From NCBI GenBank assembly GCA_025642065.1, contig JAODUP010000032.1:1672501-1736500 (forward strand): a stretch of 64,000 nucleotides of DNA, given 5' to 3'. This DNA comes from Paralvinella palmiformis (Eukaryota; Annelida; Polychaeta; Terebellida; Alvinellidae). Of the stretch, positions 22,783-33,599 are shown in pieces (position 1 is the stretch's first letter; every line of letters starts with the position of its first letter). The notes under the pieces were generated by a model, which saw nothing but the letters and a program-made list of their open reading frames with translations, did not search any database and was not told where the DNA came from. A program made the translations under genes and the position numbers.

Positions 22783-25533
22783 AAAATACACACAAACACA
22801 CCCACACAAATGATGACACTGGTTCCGCGCATCGAGAACCAAACAATTCCAAAATAAATAAACGAAGCAGTCACATTAGGATTTAAATCAAAGTATTGAC
22901 TTCGGGAAGTTTCATTCTCTACTGACATTAGATAGAGACATATTCACAAAACAATAATATTTGACAAACGCAAAACACACACATGCAAATAAACTAGCAC
23001 AATTATAAAACATCAAATTAATTGGATAAAATCTTTGCCCTGGAACAACATAGGCAATTAAATATGTGTCGGAGTCGAGAAAATGGGAACTACTGACGGC
23101 ACCTCAGCCATATCTGCAAACGGCTGATGGGTTACTAAGACACATCAATGTCCACAGATATGAAGCAGACACCAAAAAGTCTACCCAACAGAGAGAGCTC
23201 ACCTTCTACATTGATCTGATAGCCGTTATCGTCAAATGGTTTACTGAGACTGTCTCTGAAGATAGCACTGGAAGTGTTTGGAAGCTAATTGTATCACTGA
23301 ATGAGGCACGTAACAAAATTTGCCACTCAGTTAAAACAGAGAATTTTACATTCATACATACATAGACACATACGTACATACCTACATATCTATGAACACA
23401 TACAAACAGTTGCACACAGACGTGGATACGTGGATTCTCTGTGTCAGTGCTTTATTACACAGTGTTAACACACATAGGTAGGAAGAGAGATATACAGATA
23501 GACAGACAGACATCTATATATATATATATATATTAAATTTATTTATTTATTTATTATTTATAAACAGGTTGTCTCGAGCAAGGAGATGCTGGGTGTAGAA
23601 AGAGCCTATGGGTCTTTATATTTTCTGAACGGCGGATTTGATAGTATGATCGATTACATAACTTTTACAGTAGCTCAAGATGTCGCTAACAGTACCATGT
23701 TTGTGTCCATCAGTTATGCTGACGTAGGTCCTACCTTTTTCTTGTTGATATTCTTGTTGTTTAAATGGAAGTATCAGTAAACCATGAGACGTATTGACCC
23801 TTTATTAACATAGTTATTTGAATCATTCTCACCTGTTATCCATAGTCGTCCGTTATTTGTCTTTTATACAATACAGTTATCTGATGATCAAAGGGTTGAT
23901 TCTACAAAGGAGTTTTCTCGTAATCTGGACAAGATGCGCCATCAGATTCGGCTGAACCCATTTGGTGATAAACCTATGATAGAACCTTCGAATGGCTGGT
24001 TTAAATGGTGGCATGGTAATATGACTCAATACATGGGTCTTCTGCTGACCAAACAGAAAGACATCACCACCACGGTACTGAAGGTTCTCAATGAGAATGC
24101 CTACTATGACCGCACATTTTTAGTGATCCTCGGGTTGGTGATGTGCATTATCATAGTGGTTTTTCCTTTGGTTGTGATAGCCGTCCATTACATGATGGTT
24201 GAGATGGAGACAACTTCTGACAACCTGTCTGTGCAGTGAGTATCAGGATGGAGTGAAAACACAAGAAATAGTATATTTTACTAATACATTATCAGAATAA
24301 GGGGACAGAAATAAGACATTTATTGCATGAGATGGCTAGGGTGAGCGATAAATGAAGATATAGATTACTACTGATTGAAGATACAATACACTGATCGTAG
24401 TTTTACCGTTTGTTACAGAACAAGATATCTTATCATGGAACAGAGGAGAAAATCCAATCTGGTCAATGCTATGTTACCAAAACATATTTCCATGAAACTA
24501 AAACACAACAAGAAGGTTGGCACCGAAATATTTGAAGAAGTGACTGTGTTCTTCTCTGAATTGGTTGACTTTGCTAGCATCAGCTCAAGGGTGTCTCCAA
24601 ATAACGTAAGTTATATTCTATATGCTAATCATATTTTGTCTTGGGAATAAAGCCTATACTCCATCTTTTACCCCCTTAGTTTTTAATTTTAATAGGCCAC
24701 GAGACAAATACTTAAAGGAACAGTCCACCTTCATTTCGCATTTTCAGGATTAATACATCTGTGCTTACAATTATCATAAATGATGTCAAAATGTGAAATG
24801 TTCACCCACACATGAAATAATCCAGTTCAAACTGCTGATTAATCGACTTTTACTGGCCTGTTGACGGCGCCACGTTGAAGCTCCTGAATGCTGACGTAGC
24901 TTGAACCCAGCAGTTTGACCGAAAGTCTGTAGAAGCCGTACAAAAGCATGTAAACAAGTGTTAGCCAGGAAAAGGGCCAGAACAAAGCGTAATAATCTTG
25001 TTAACATTACGCCATGAATGACACACAAGTTTGAGTCAGAAGAACCATTACAAGATGAAGATGATTCCGATTGTTTCGGAAAAAAAGGGGAAACTTCGAA
25101 GAGAACCGGAAACACTAACTGGTGTCTATATATAGTCTGTGTACTCCAGACCCAGGTGATATCATAGCACTTTCCTTTTTTCCTTCCCACATTCGAATCT
25201 GGCATCCGGTGCAGCCGTAATGGCGCCCCTCCAGTATAGTTCGTGATTATTATTGTGGAATTTTTGGTTACTGTTCTAAGTATTACATATTTAAGAAATA
25301 TTATCTCATGGTAAACTCTCCCTTTAAAGAGGAATGGATTGTGTTAATGTTTGATGAGCTGTTTGTTTTATTTGCAAGAATCCACGGTTCCAATCAATTC
25401 ATTAGAATTTTGATGATTACATCTGTTGATTATAGTTTCTTCAAATTAAGTTCCTGTAAACTACTTCGGGTTTCTACAAATATCTTGCTTATGAATTGAG
25501 TGAGAAATCAAAAATGATTATCAATAATGACGT

Positions 25534-25579
<46 letters not shown>

Positions 25580-27329
25580 TAATAGCTGGGAAATTCTCGA
25601 TAATATAAATTGAATCAATATGAGAAAAGCTTTCAAGAGGTGATGTCATTTTCAAGGTAACAGTAATCGTATTTCATTGGACTGATAAATATGCAAATCT
25701 ATTTTTTTAAATGGGCGTCTTTAACAAAATATAACCAATGATCGCAAGTAAAATAATCATATATTTCAAAGATTGAACAGCGAATTTGATCTAAAAATGG
25801 TGAATTCAGGCAGTTATATTTCCATGTATTATGTATAATGAATAAACATTTTTGACATAGACAAGTGATACGATTATGTGTGTCTCGTTTAATGTTCTTA
25901 TTCACTAAACAGATTACACATCTCTTGAACATGATCTACACCTGTTTTGGTGAAGCCATCAATATGTATGATGTTTACAACGTCGATGTCATTGGAGATG
26001 CGTATATGGTAGCTTCTGGTAAGAAAGACAATACTCGTACTGATTATCTAGAAACAAACTTTGTTGTAATGAAATAATTCTAGAGGTTCATTATAAAGCT
26101 TTATTTCAAATAGCCTTAAGTACAGTTAAACATTCAGTTTGTCCAAATATTTGGTGCGACGAATAATGCTTTTTAAAAACAAAACGCATTACATCCATTC
26201 ACACTGACTGAGATAGCAAGTAAAGTATTTGCTTAAGGTCTGTTTTACATATAAACGTTGTTACAACGACAAAGTGATTTCAAAAAGAAATGTTGGTAAT
26301 ATAGTATAAAGGTAATACATAGATAAATGTATGAGATTATATTATAAGATTATTATTGGTGGAAACTATGGGAATAACTTAACAATCGATATCATTTTTT
26401 TATGATACTGCCCTAGAAAAATGTTGTTGACGCGAGCTTATTTCGTTATCCTTTAATGTCGTCATAGACAGGTTCTTGTTATTAAAGGTAGATTCCGTTT
26501 TTATGAAATTGCTGAATTACTCGAATGTGGGTTCTTAATAGAATATGTTCTTGTGATAGATCTTGTTTTTATCGTATACTGTATAATTATATTTCTTGAT
26601 AGGTCTTCCCCATAAGAATGGCCGACGACATGCTTCTGAGATTGCGTCCATGGCCCTCTATATAAAGAACAGAATCACTAACATGGAAGTTGGTTTCATG
26701 CGCCATTCCAAACTAAGCTTAAGGATAGGAGTTAACTCAGGTGAAAGAGAAGTAGTCTTTTGGTGTCATTTATAGCATATTATTTCTTGTAATCTTTAAC
26801 GATTGACCGGGTGTCGATATTTACAGGCAAAGTTGTGGCTGGTGTTGTTGGCAGGAAGATGCCTCGCTATTGTTTGTTCGGATACACAATCAAATTAGCG
26901 TTGTTGATGAAATCTAGAGCAGGAGGTGAGAAATCCGGTTATTTCTTTGGAATTTAGAAGATAATGACAAAATTCAGCTGTAAATAATTTTATTTAAACT
27001 TTTAACCTCTAGCTGGTGGAATTGTAGTCAGTCAGAATACGCAGGATATTCTGCAAGAGACTGAAAGGTTCATCACCGAGAAAAGAGACGAAAGTGTATG
27101 TTATTATGTGTGGCAAACTGATAGAATTGTGTGTCTTTGTGTATGTAAATATACTAGTATATATTTAGATAGTACAGTTCAATCTATGTAAATAATACTG
27201 TATGATTTATATGTCCAGGAATTGGACATGAAGAGTTACTGGCTAACTGGAAAGGCAGGAGAAGAAATGAAACATCAAGATGAGGACCTGAATTTTTCAG
27301 CAAGTACATATTCCAGCGAATCATCTAAT
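19203..27329 (+). CDS. NIT-like receptor with degenerate guanylyl cyclase domain, left copy
   Basis: Coding exons: 19203-19338, 21623-21918, 23054-23305, 23568-23723, 23877-24235, 24419-24605, 25913-26018, 26603-26740, 26827-26925, 27013-27095, 27219-27329 (641 codons, all joins in phase). In order: a Ser/Thr-rich N-terminus; TM1 (about 64-86, after KKKRK); a NIT-like sensor ([16 protein letters not shown], then [13 protein letters not shown]); TM2 (about 360-388); and a class III cyclase fold ([24 protein letters not shown]). The dimer-interface helix before the fold is present. Positions that are Asn and Arg in active cyclases are Lys and Leu ([10 protein letters not shown]), the first metal Asp is Glu, and the guanine-site Glu is Asp. 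No stops or frameshifts, so a constrained pseudo-enzyme is likely. The exon 3 end needs a GC donor. A last exon may be 32716-33003; otherwise reading into the next intron stops after seven codons. Confidence 0.9.
19321..19775 (+). repeat. 50-bp minisatellite repeating the exon 1 splice donor (about 9 units)
   Basis: Each unit holds the end of coding exon 1 (ATGAAACAGCTG, four variable bases, then a TGGTAAGTTT donor) plus 28 bp of intron. GTAAG donors sit at 19,339, 19,389, 19,439, 19,489, about 19,593, 19,643, 19,693 and 19,743; the fifth unit is broken (GGTACTG). The right copy has about five units. Reading through the first donor meets TAA within the unit, so only the first donor gives a full-length protein. 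Confidence 0.95.
20345..21165 (-). repeat. R1 full copy inside left intron 1
   Basis: It is a near-identical reverse copy of 13,797-14,605. It is absent from intron 1 of the right gene (43,281-44,316, about 1.0 kb against 2.3 kb here), so it inserted after the arms duplicated. Its TTTTAGGGTAC end abuts CA and TA microsatellites at 21,165-21,225. Confidence 0.85.
22130..22725 (-). repeat. R1 diverged copy in left intron 2
   Basis: It is in the same orientation as the copy at 20,345 but more diverged. It corresponds to R1 pieces in the right arm (39,300-39,390 and 42,565-42,700), so this insertion predates the duplication. An (AT)n tract at 22,732-22,778 separates it from TACCTAAAATACACAC. Confidence 0.8.
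24712..25327. mobile_element. TTAA-ended MITE-like element in left intron 6
   Basis: It begins TTAAAGGAACAGTCCACC and ends, as reverse complement, TTAAAGGGAGAGTTTACC, giving imperfect terminal inverted repeats of about 18 bp that begin at TTAA. It is 616 bp with no transposase. The right arm keeps only a shortened relic at about 37,490-37,585. Confidence 0.6.
25538..25572. repeat. (AT)n microsatellite, left intron 6
   Basis: The counterpart in the right arm (37,196-37,271) is about twice as long, showing length drift between otherwise near-identical introns. Confidence 0.9.
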
Positions 27330-28800
27330 GTAAGATTATATTTCTTTTATTAATATGTTGGTGTATATCCGATTTAGTTTGAACATGAACCATATTTTAG
27401 GAAGTGAGTATTTATAATAATCAACATACATTATAATGTACAATGTCTTGTTTAAGTTAAAGTATTAGGACTTAAGTAATCGTCTCAGAACTAAAAACTA
27501 AATTAATATATTTGAAAATATTTTATCTTCTAGTGGTAGATCCTGTAATGTGATAAAAGTATTTACGGATATAGGTAAAATCTGAGCTATACAAAGATGT
27601 GTTCATTACCATTCATGGCCCTGGCCATCTTTTAAAAGTACAAAATTATATTTAGAAATATGATCTTCTATAATTTATTACAGAAAGAGTAAACAAGGAT
27701 GAACAAAGAAACGAATAGATGGGATTATGACGGATGTAATAGATCGAGCTGCCTAAATTATTATTATTATTATTATTATTAAAGTATATATTATAAAATA
27801 ATAGTTATACATTGTCCCATTTTTACTACATAGTTATCTTAAGGTGAACAAGAACTTTATTCTCATTAGCATCATGTAAGTTGCCACTCTAAAGACTAAC
27901 AACATTTGTTTATTTGTTATAAATATGGAGCATTCCATTCAAATACCAGTAGATATTTTCAATGTTATATAACATCATTATCTGATTGCAATCGGGTATG
28001 CTTTGCATGCTGATACATTTCTTTGACAATTATTCTACTGCTATTTTCGTCTATCTAAGTTAATTCCACAACAGTTGATAATTTGTTTCATTTCTACCGT
28101 TCGTCGTTAATATAATTATATTGTTATTCTACATCTTTTCTGTCGCTGTGTCTGCTGAATTATCATTTCATGATAAGGATGATGATAATGTATGTGTCTC
28201 TACTAAAATATTAATAAGAGTTTATTATATTTAAAAAAATGCTATTTGCGCATTGTGTTGCGGGAATGGGTAGCTAATATTATCTTCCCAATAATTAATG
28301 TTTATCTACTGTTTAAAGTTGCAAATAGGTTATTTCTATTTGTTTACATTAATATATCGAGCTAATACTTAGTATAATGTATTTAGCATCTATTGTGTCT
28401 GTCGATGATTGATTAATTACCTACCTTACGTTGTAACATGTGATATTTGTGTAGATGTTTTGTTTACTTGTTTTTCCTTGTTTGTCTAGCTTTTGTTTTC
28501 ATTTTGGTGGGGAACAAATTTAGATTGTATAAGTAAACACTAGATCAAGATGTGTTAATTTAAACGTTTAGAGATTAGACATATAAACAAGTTTTAATAT
28601 TATTTATTTGTTGCTGTTTGGTTTTCTTGCTATTTCTTTCTTAAGCTTTTTTAATCAATGAAAAACGTGACGCTTAGAAAAGTTAACATTATCATGTGTT
28701 TTACTATTATTAATTAATTAACGGTCCTCATTCATATCGAAACGACTTCAAATAATAAACACTATTTAAGTAGTACCCTGATGGAGGTTTTAGTTATTGG
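27330..28800 (+). other. Intron or 3' flank after exon 11, left copy
   Basis: It mirrors 35,448-34,000 on the right with high identity up to about 28.4 kb. An (ATT)n tract is at about 27,758-27,782. No further exon is recognised. Reading from exon 11 into this sequence gives a stop after seven codons. Confidence 0.5.
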
Positions 28801-29689
28801 TTTTAAAATTCAGTTATCTGTGTTGTTTATCACTGTTGACGTCATGCTTGGATAAATAGAGTACAAACTGGAGGTTAATTTATGGAATTGTTTTATTAAT
28901 CTATTTGAAAAATTCCATAAAACTAATAGTATTATGTATTTAAATCGAATAAATATTAGATGTTTCACTTCCGGTTTATTTTTGTACGGATGTTGATATA
29001 CAAGAATGCCATCTCGCACTTCACATACTTATTACTACACAAATTATTACTAACATTTAGTACGACGTTTCTACCCTCAAAACACTAAATTTATGTATAA
29101 TTTGATAAATATATGACAAGAACTGCAGAAAACATGAAGCTTCCAAGGCCAATCTGAAAGAAATAGATAGTGTACGTACTGCGGGTACTGAAACAAAACT
29201 GAGCATCGAGCAAAGATTGAAAGAGTTCAATGAAGATCGAAACTTCAGCGAATAAGCCCTAGTAAATCGAGAGGAAGCTAAGAGCACAAGAGACATTACG
29301 TGTTAAAAGACTAGTTTTTGTGGCAAATTACATGGAACAAAGAGTTCAAATATCCAGCACGGAGTTCCGTATCCAAAACTTTAAAATCAACGGTAGAAAC
29401 CATCATGATACGGGATCCACAGAAAGAGATAATGAACGTCGCAGCAGAAACGAACAGAGTACAATTGTAACTGGATACTGATGATAACACGATATATCAG
29501 CGATACGTGCGAAAATATCCGACGACAGACAAGCTTGTAAAGAGAATCGAGTCGAATCGGGGAAGCACACCTGGAATTAACTAACCCGAAGGGTGCTAGT
29601 AAGAGGACAGACCGGTTTCTCATCGTTCCAAATAACTTCACACGTCTACTGTTAATAAATGCAGTACAGTAATTAAAGCTATCCGTGAT

Positions 29690-31160
29690 GAACAAAGAAC
29701 AACTTGCGTATTATATTAATACGAAAGACAAATTACTTACTGATTTAGTTGAAGTTTATTAACCGACCGAGATGTAAAACCTAAAAAGATTAACGTCAAA
29801 AGAAAGAAATCGATGATCGGGTCAAACGTGGTTTACAAATACCCGTTCAAGGACCGAGTGCGTGGATGATCTAGATGGAGGTGATTAAGAAAGCTAAGTT
29901 GCATTATATATCTCAATAGATCCCCAATTACTAAATGTCGTTTCGATGAGTTAACAGCACAAGTTACACAATTGGATGTCAAAACGGCATACTGTCAAGT
30001 GAGACCAGACGAAGAATCTATCAAAATAAAGTTCTCTATGTGATTAAACTATTTGGAAGATTTCGGCCTTCCAGATTACTTTCCACTCTCGAAGGAATGA
30101 AGCGATCGGCGGTTTGAGTGTTCGTATTTTTGTAGCCGATGACGTCATTGCGTTTGACAGTGGCAAACACGAAGCGAATCGGGGCCATGACATGACATTG
30201 CTTGAAGTAAAGAAAAGATGCAGCCGTGAAGCAAACACGAAGCTAGACGACGAGAAATCGTCTATAAGGAGGTTTTAAATAGCGTTCATGGATCGCAGAA
30301 TCACAGTTGATGGTGACATATCCGACAGACCTAATCTAAAATAAATCAAAGCCATGACATCACTGATTGGCGTTCATGGAGTTAAATGATTGTACGGATT
30401 AAAACGATATTAGGCTCGTCTTATGTCGATTTTAGCCCCTGACAAAAATGATACCCCGAGGGAATAATCAACGAGTTGTGTAAATGCTTTTAAAAGAAAA
30501 AAACTGACAGATGCGCTCGTACTAACTTTCTAAAGCCAGACTAAGAGTTGACAGAGTAAGTTCGTAGTAGCAAAGATGGCGTAGGTGCGGAATTACCGGT
30601 TCAGTAAGGCAAGTCAGTCGAATTTGCATCCATTTCACTAACGAATAGGTCGAGAACAACTGGGTTCAGACAAAGGAAGAACTAGTATCGGTGGTATTTA
30701 GTTTGGAACGATTCGATCAGTAGACTTATGGCAGGTGAGTAATCGTTGAGAACAACCATAAGCCATTGGTGTCGATTTTGAGAAGAAGGAAAAACCATAT
30801 CAGAAGAGTTTGAACAATTTATTGCTGATCTCGGAATGGCTCATCTAATGTCGTCAGCTTATCATCAATATCATCATCATCATCAATCTATTGGCGGAAA
30901 CAGCGATTAAAATGACAAAAACCATTGTCAAGAAAATGAACCGAAATGGTGTAGAGGAGAAGGCTGCGTTATTACAGTTTAGCAACACTCTACGTCAAGA
31001 CATAGGTTTAAGCGAGGTTCAAATGACATTTGGCAGATATTCTCCTTCGTTATTGGCGAGTAATATAAACAGAAAACGGCACTATGATGAAACAGCGAGA
31101 AATCTTAATCTATCACGAATTGAACCAGGAAATAAAGGAACAATTCAAAGAGAATGACCG
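29690..31160 (+). pseudogene. Decayed Ty3/Gypsy pol in the palindrome spacer
   Basis: Domains appear in order across shifting frames. The reverse transcriptase start includes LDVKTAYCQV-like sequence at about 29,970. The catalytic region follows at about 30,110-30,280 (FVADDVIAFDSGKH, then LEVKKRCSREAN, DDEKSSI). An RNase H-like block lies at about 30,510-30,770 (EFASISLTNRS). An integrase C-terminal half lies at about 30,789-31,157 (EEFEQFIADLGMAHLM, then AETAIKMTKTIVKK). RNase H runs straight into integrase, so the end of RNase H and most of the integrase core are deleted. Many stops; non-functional. LTRs were not resolved; 29,050-29,690 may hold upstream remains. Confidence 0.75.
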
Positions 31161-32089
31161 TTCGTAAGTAGTTACAGATACCGAATTAGGCTTTTCATTT
31201 CGCCACAAGTAAATATTGTGAATGCATGACTAAATATATTTTGCTGCTCATTTAGACATTTTCTTGCCGTTGTTTAGATAAATATTTGTCTAAAATGTGT
31301 TTTTGTTGTGTCTTTTGTATTGTGTCGGTGGTTGTTGTTTCACTCCCAAATGATCCATTAAGTGACTACCATTGACCTAAATATAAAACTAGACCGAGCA
31401 GTCGGTACCGTTTGAATTGGCCGCCATAATCAAACAGCTCGGACTTCCGGCAAGGGAAAAAGCAGCGTTGAAGCGGCTCCGCTTCGAGTTTTGAACCTAA
31501 GAATACGGACATTTATTGTGATGTGTGCATTATACTTTTGTGTGTGCAGACAATCTGTATTATTCCTCTCTTATTATATGCCATGAAATATGTAAAAGTC
31601 CTTTTATTCAAGTCCGTAGATCTAGTTTAATTGGGATCAAACGCCAGAGATAGGCCGGGGGTTGTCGTACAGGCTAAATATAATAACAGTTAAGCTTAAT
31701 TTCCCGCCAAAAAAAAAACCGGCTTTAACAGCTATTTTAAATGTGTTCCTTATACTTACAGATGAAAAGACATCCCGTTTGTATTACTTCCACGCATACG
31801 GCTTATGCAACCAGCGATACAACAATAATTCACCACGTTTATAAACCTGTTTTTTTTTCAGTCTGCGTTCCTATTTCCTCGACCGGAAGTTGGGAGCTGT
31901 TTGCCATCACATCGGTGGCTGTGTTCGGTCTAGTTTTCTTTTAGGTCAATCGTGACTACGAATGCGACGATTTACCAACAACCTGTATGGTCGTTTTAAA
32001 CTATTAAATTTAGTAGTAATTTTTGTATCGTATTTTAAAGTTTAAGGTTGCTTTCACATAATTAATAATAATTATCGTTTATTGTTAAA
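31161..32089. other. Region after Gypsy pol, possible 3' LTR remnant
   Basis: It contains ATATAAAACTAGACCGAGC at about 31,380 and GC-richer sequence after it, which could be LTR promoter remains. No matching 5' LTR was found, so this is only a suggestion. No gene. Confidence 0.3.
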
Positions 32090-32180
32090 TATTATTTGGG
32101 GTATTATTATATTACATATTACTTATACAGCGTCTTTGAATGGTTCCTGGTAGTAAGGGAGCTTTATTAAATATTCATTA
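32090..32180 (+). repeat. LINE or SINE tail fragment
   Basis: It is the reverse complement of part of 18,430-18,530 (ATTTGGGGTATTATTATATT, CAGCGTCTTTGAATGG, GGGAGCTTTATTAAATATTC), ending in (ATT)n. Confidence 0.65.
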
Positions 32181-32715
32181 TTATTATTATTATTATGGGC
32201 GAATGTACGGAATCGATGTCGAATCGGACCAGAACCAACTTCAACAACTGCGTTGCAATCTGATTCACGCAGAAAAGATACACAAGCATCGATTATTCGA
32301 GCATATGCTACCCAAATATCGTGTGATAATATAAAAACACCGTGCAGACCTCTATGTGTTCAGATATTGGTTTATAGCTATGTTGTACTTAGATATTTTC
32401 AAAGGTAGTTTGATTGGTACACTTTGTTTTTGGCCGTTCCTAATATAGAGATATTTGGTCATTTCCGCCTAGCCTCATTCTGGATCGTTCTATGCTGATG
32501 TCATATTCTCAGGTCTTTGAATAAATGTTGATAAACTGATGGTTCGGTTGAATATCTGGCTGCGAACCAATCAATGGACTTCATCTGAAGTTTTGCATGT
32601 TTTATCATCTATGTACTTATGTATTAGTCTCCTGTTACTTAATTGGTAATGCCAGGACTTATACATATCGAATTTACCAGAGTTGTATGTAATATAAGGC
32701 CTATGTTGATTACAG

Positions 32716-33003
32716 ATATTTAAACAACTGGATCCTAACTTAATACGAAGAATCCCGGTTTACTTCGGATCATTATCAAACGGGAAAGAAAACACTAAAC
32801 CAATAATAGTAAACAAGATGGTGTTGCAAAGAAATTCTGTTCGTTCAGGTTCTCATTACTCTGATTGCAAATTTCCGAGCCATCGTTTGAATCGAACCAA
32901 GGTATCCGTTTTATCGGATATGTCCTTACGGAGATACTCTCTGCCTTATGATGTAGATGCGATTAGGCCAAGGGTAAAAATAACACTCACTCGTATTGAT
33001 TAG
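32716..33003 (+). CDS. Orphan terminal exon, possible last exon of the left receptor gene
   Basis: The acceptor TTGATTACAG precedes a 95-codon open frame beginning IFKQLDPNLIRRIPVYFG and ending VKITLTRID with stop TAG. It is basic and Ser/Arg-rich with no known domain. It starts in phase 0, which fits the phase 0 donor of exon 11 at 27,329 on the same strand, 5.4 kb upstream across the Gypsy remnant. It has no counterpart in the right arm. Joining it would give 736 codons in total. Alternatives: an exon of another gene, or chance. RNA data would decide. Confidence 0.45.
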   Translation: MFKQLDPNLIRRIPVYFGSLSNGKENTKPIIVNKMVLQRNSVRSGSHYSDCKFPSHRLNRTKVSVLSDMSLRRYSLPYDVDAIRPRVKITLTRID

Positions 33004-33204
33004 ATAGACGTTATTTGTGAGAGGTTAAGTGTTTCTCTGGGAGCGTTTAGTCATTATTCTACAATTATTTACTAAGAGACAAACTACATATTAATTTATC
33101 ATTTATGATAAGTCTACCCTAAGTTGTCATTATCTTTTAGATGCAGTTGGCCTATATAATACTGATGTTTATATAGGTAACATATCTTGCTATGACTACA
33201 ACCT

Positions 33205-33209
<5 letters not shown>

Positions 33210-33287
<78 letters not shown>
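33210..33287. repeat. (GT)n microsatellite
   Basis: About 78 bp of pure GT at the inner edge of the right arm. The His/Thr ORF on the other strand is an artefact. Confidence 0.95.
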
Positions 33288-33289
<2 letters not shown>

Positions 33290-33599
33290 CATTTTAAATT
33301 AAATTGCAACTTACAACCGAAGTTTTTGAAAATAAATTCGTCTAATATCTCTGATGGGAAATTCGTTTCGTCTATCCACACAAAACTAAATCGTAAGTGA
33401 AACGTCCAATATTTATTTAAATACATATTACTACTAATAAGGCAAGATATTTCAAATAGTGTAATGAAAAAAATTCCATGAATTGACTTCCATATTTCAC
33501 TCATGTTATTCAAATGTGATGTAAAAATATAAACAAACCCACAGATAACTGAATTGACACATTAAGTAATAAAACCTCCATAAGCGTACTGTTTAATAT

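Larger units (their letters stand above)
15780..29020 (+). repeat. Left arm of a large imperfect inverted duplication
   Basis: It pairs with 46,330-33,300 on the opposite strand. Matching positions sum to 62,778 without net indel from about 25,865 to at least 28,140, and to 62,233 from about 23,568 to 24,605. Upstream the sum rises to 64,903 because of a LINE in the right arm. Identity is very high at about 22.9-28.4 kb, with most codons identical. It is clearly lower from about 28.4 to 29.0 kb and in the outer promoter region. Arm-specific insertions are annotated separately. Confidence 0.9.

Noticed and set aside
24786..25205. 139-codon minus-strand ORF in left intron 6
   Set aside because: It lies entirely within the TTAA-ended non-autonomous element, has no known motif and is missing from the right arm.
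32140..32334. ORF with EKIHKHRLFEHMLPK, faintly like the helix before cyclase domains
   Set aside because: Short similarity only; it starts inside a LINE-tail fragment and lacks a donor or a following cyclase exon.
33205..33513. 102-codon minus-strand ORF with a Thr/His tail
   Set aside because: The tail is the (GT)n tract; the rest is diverged palindrome arm with no matching ORF in the left arm.
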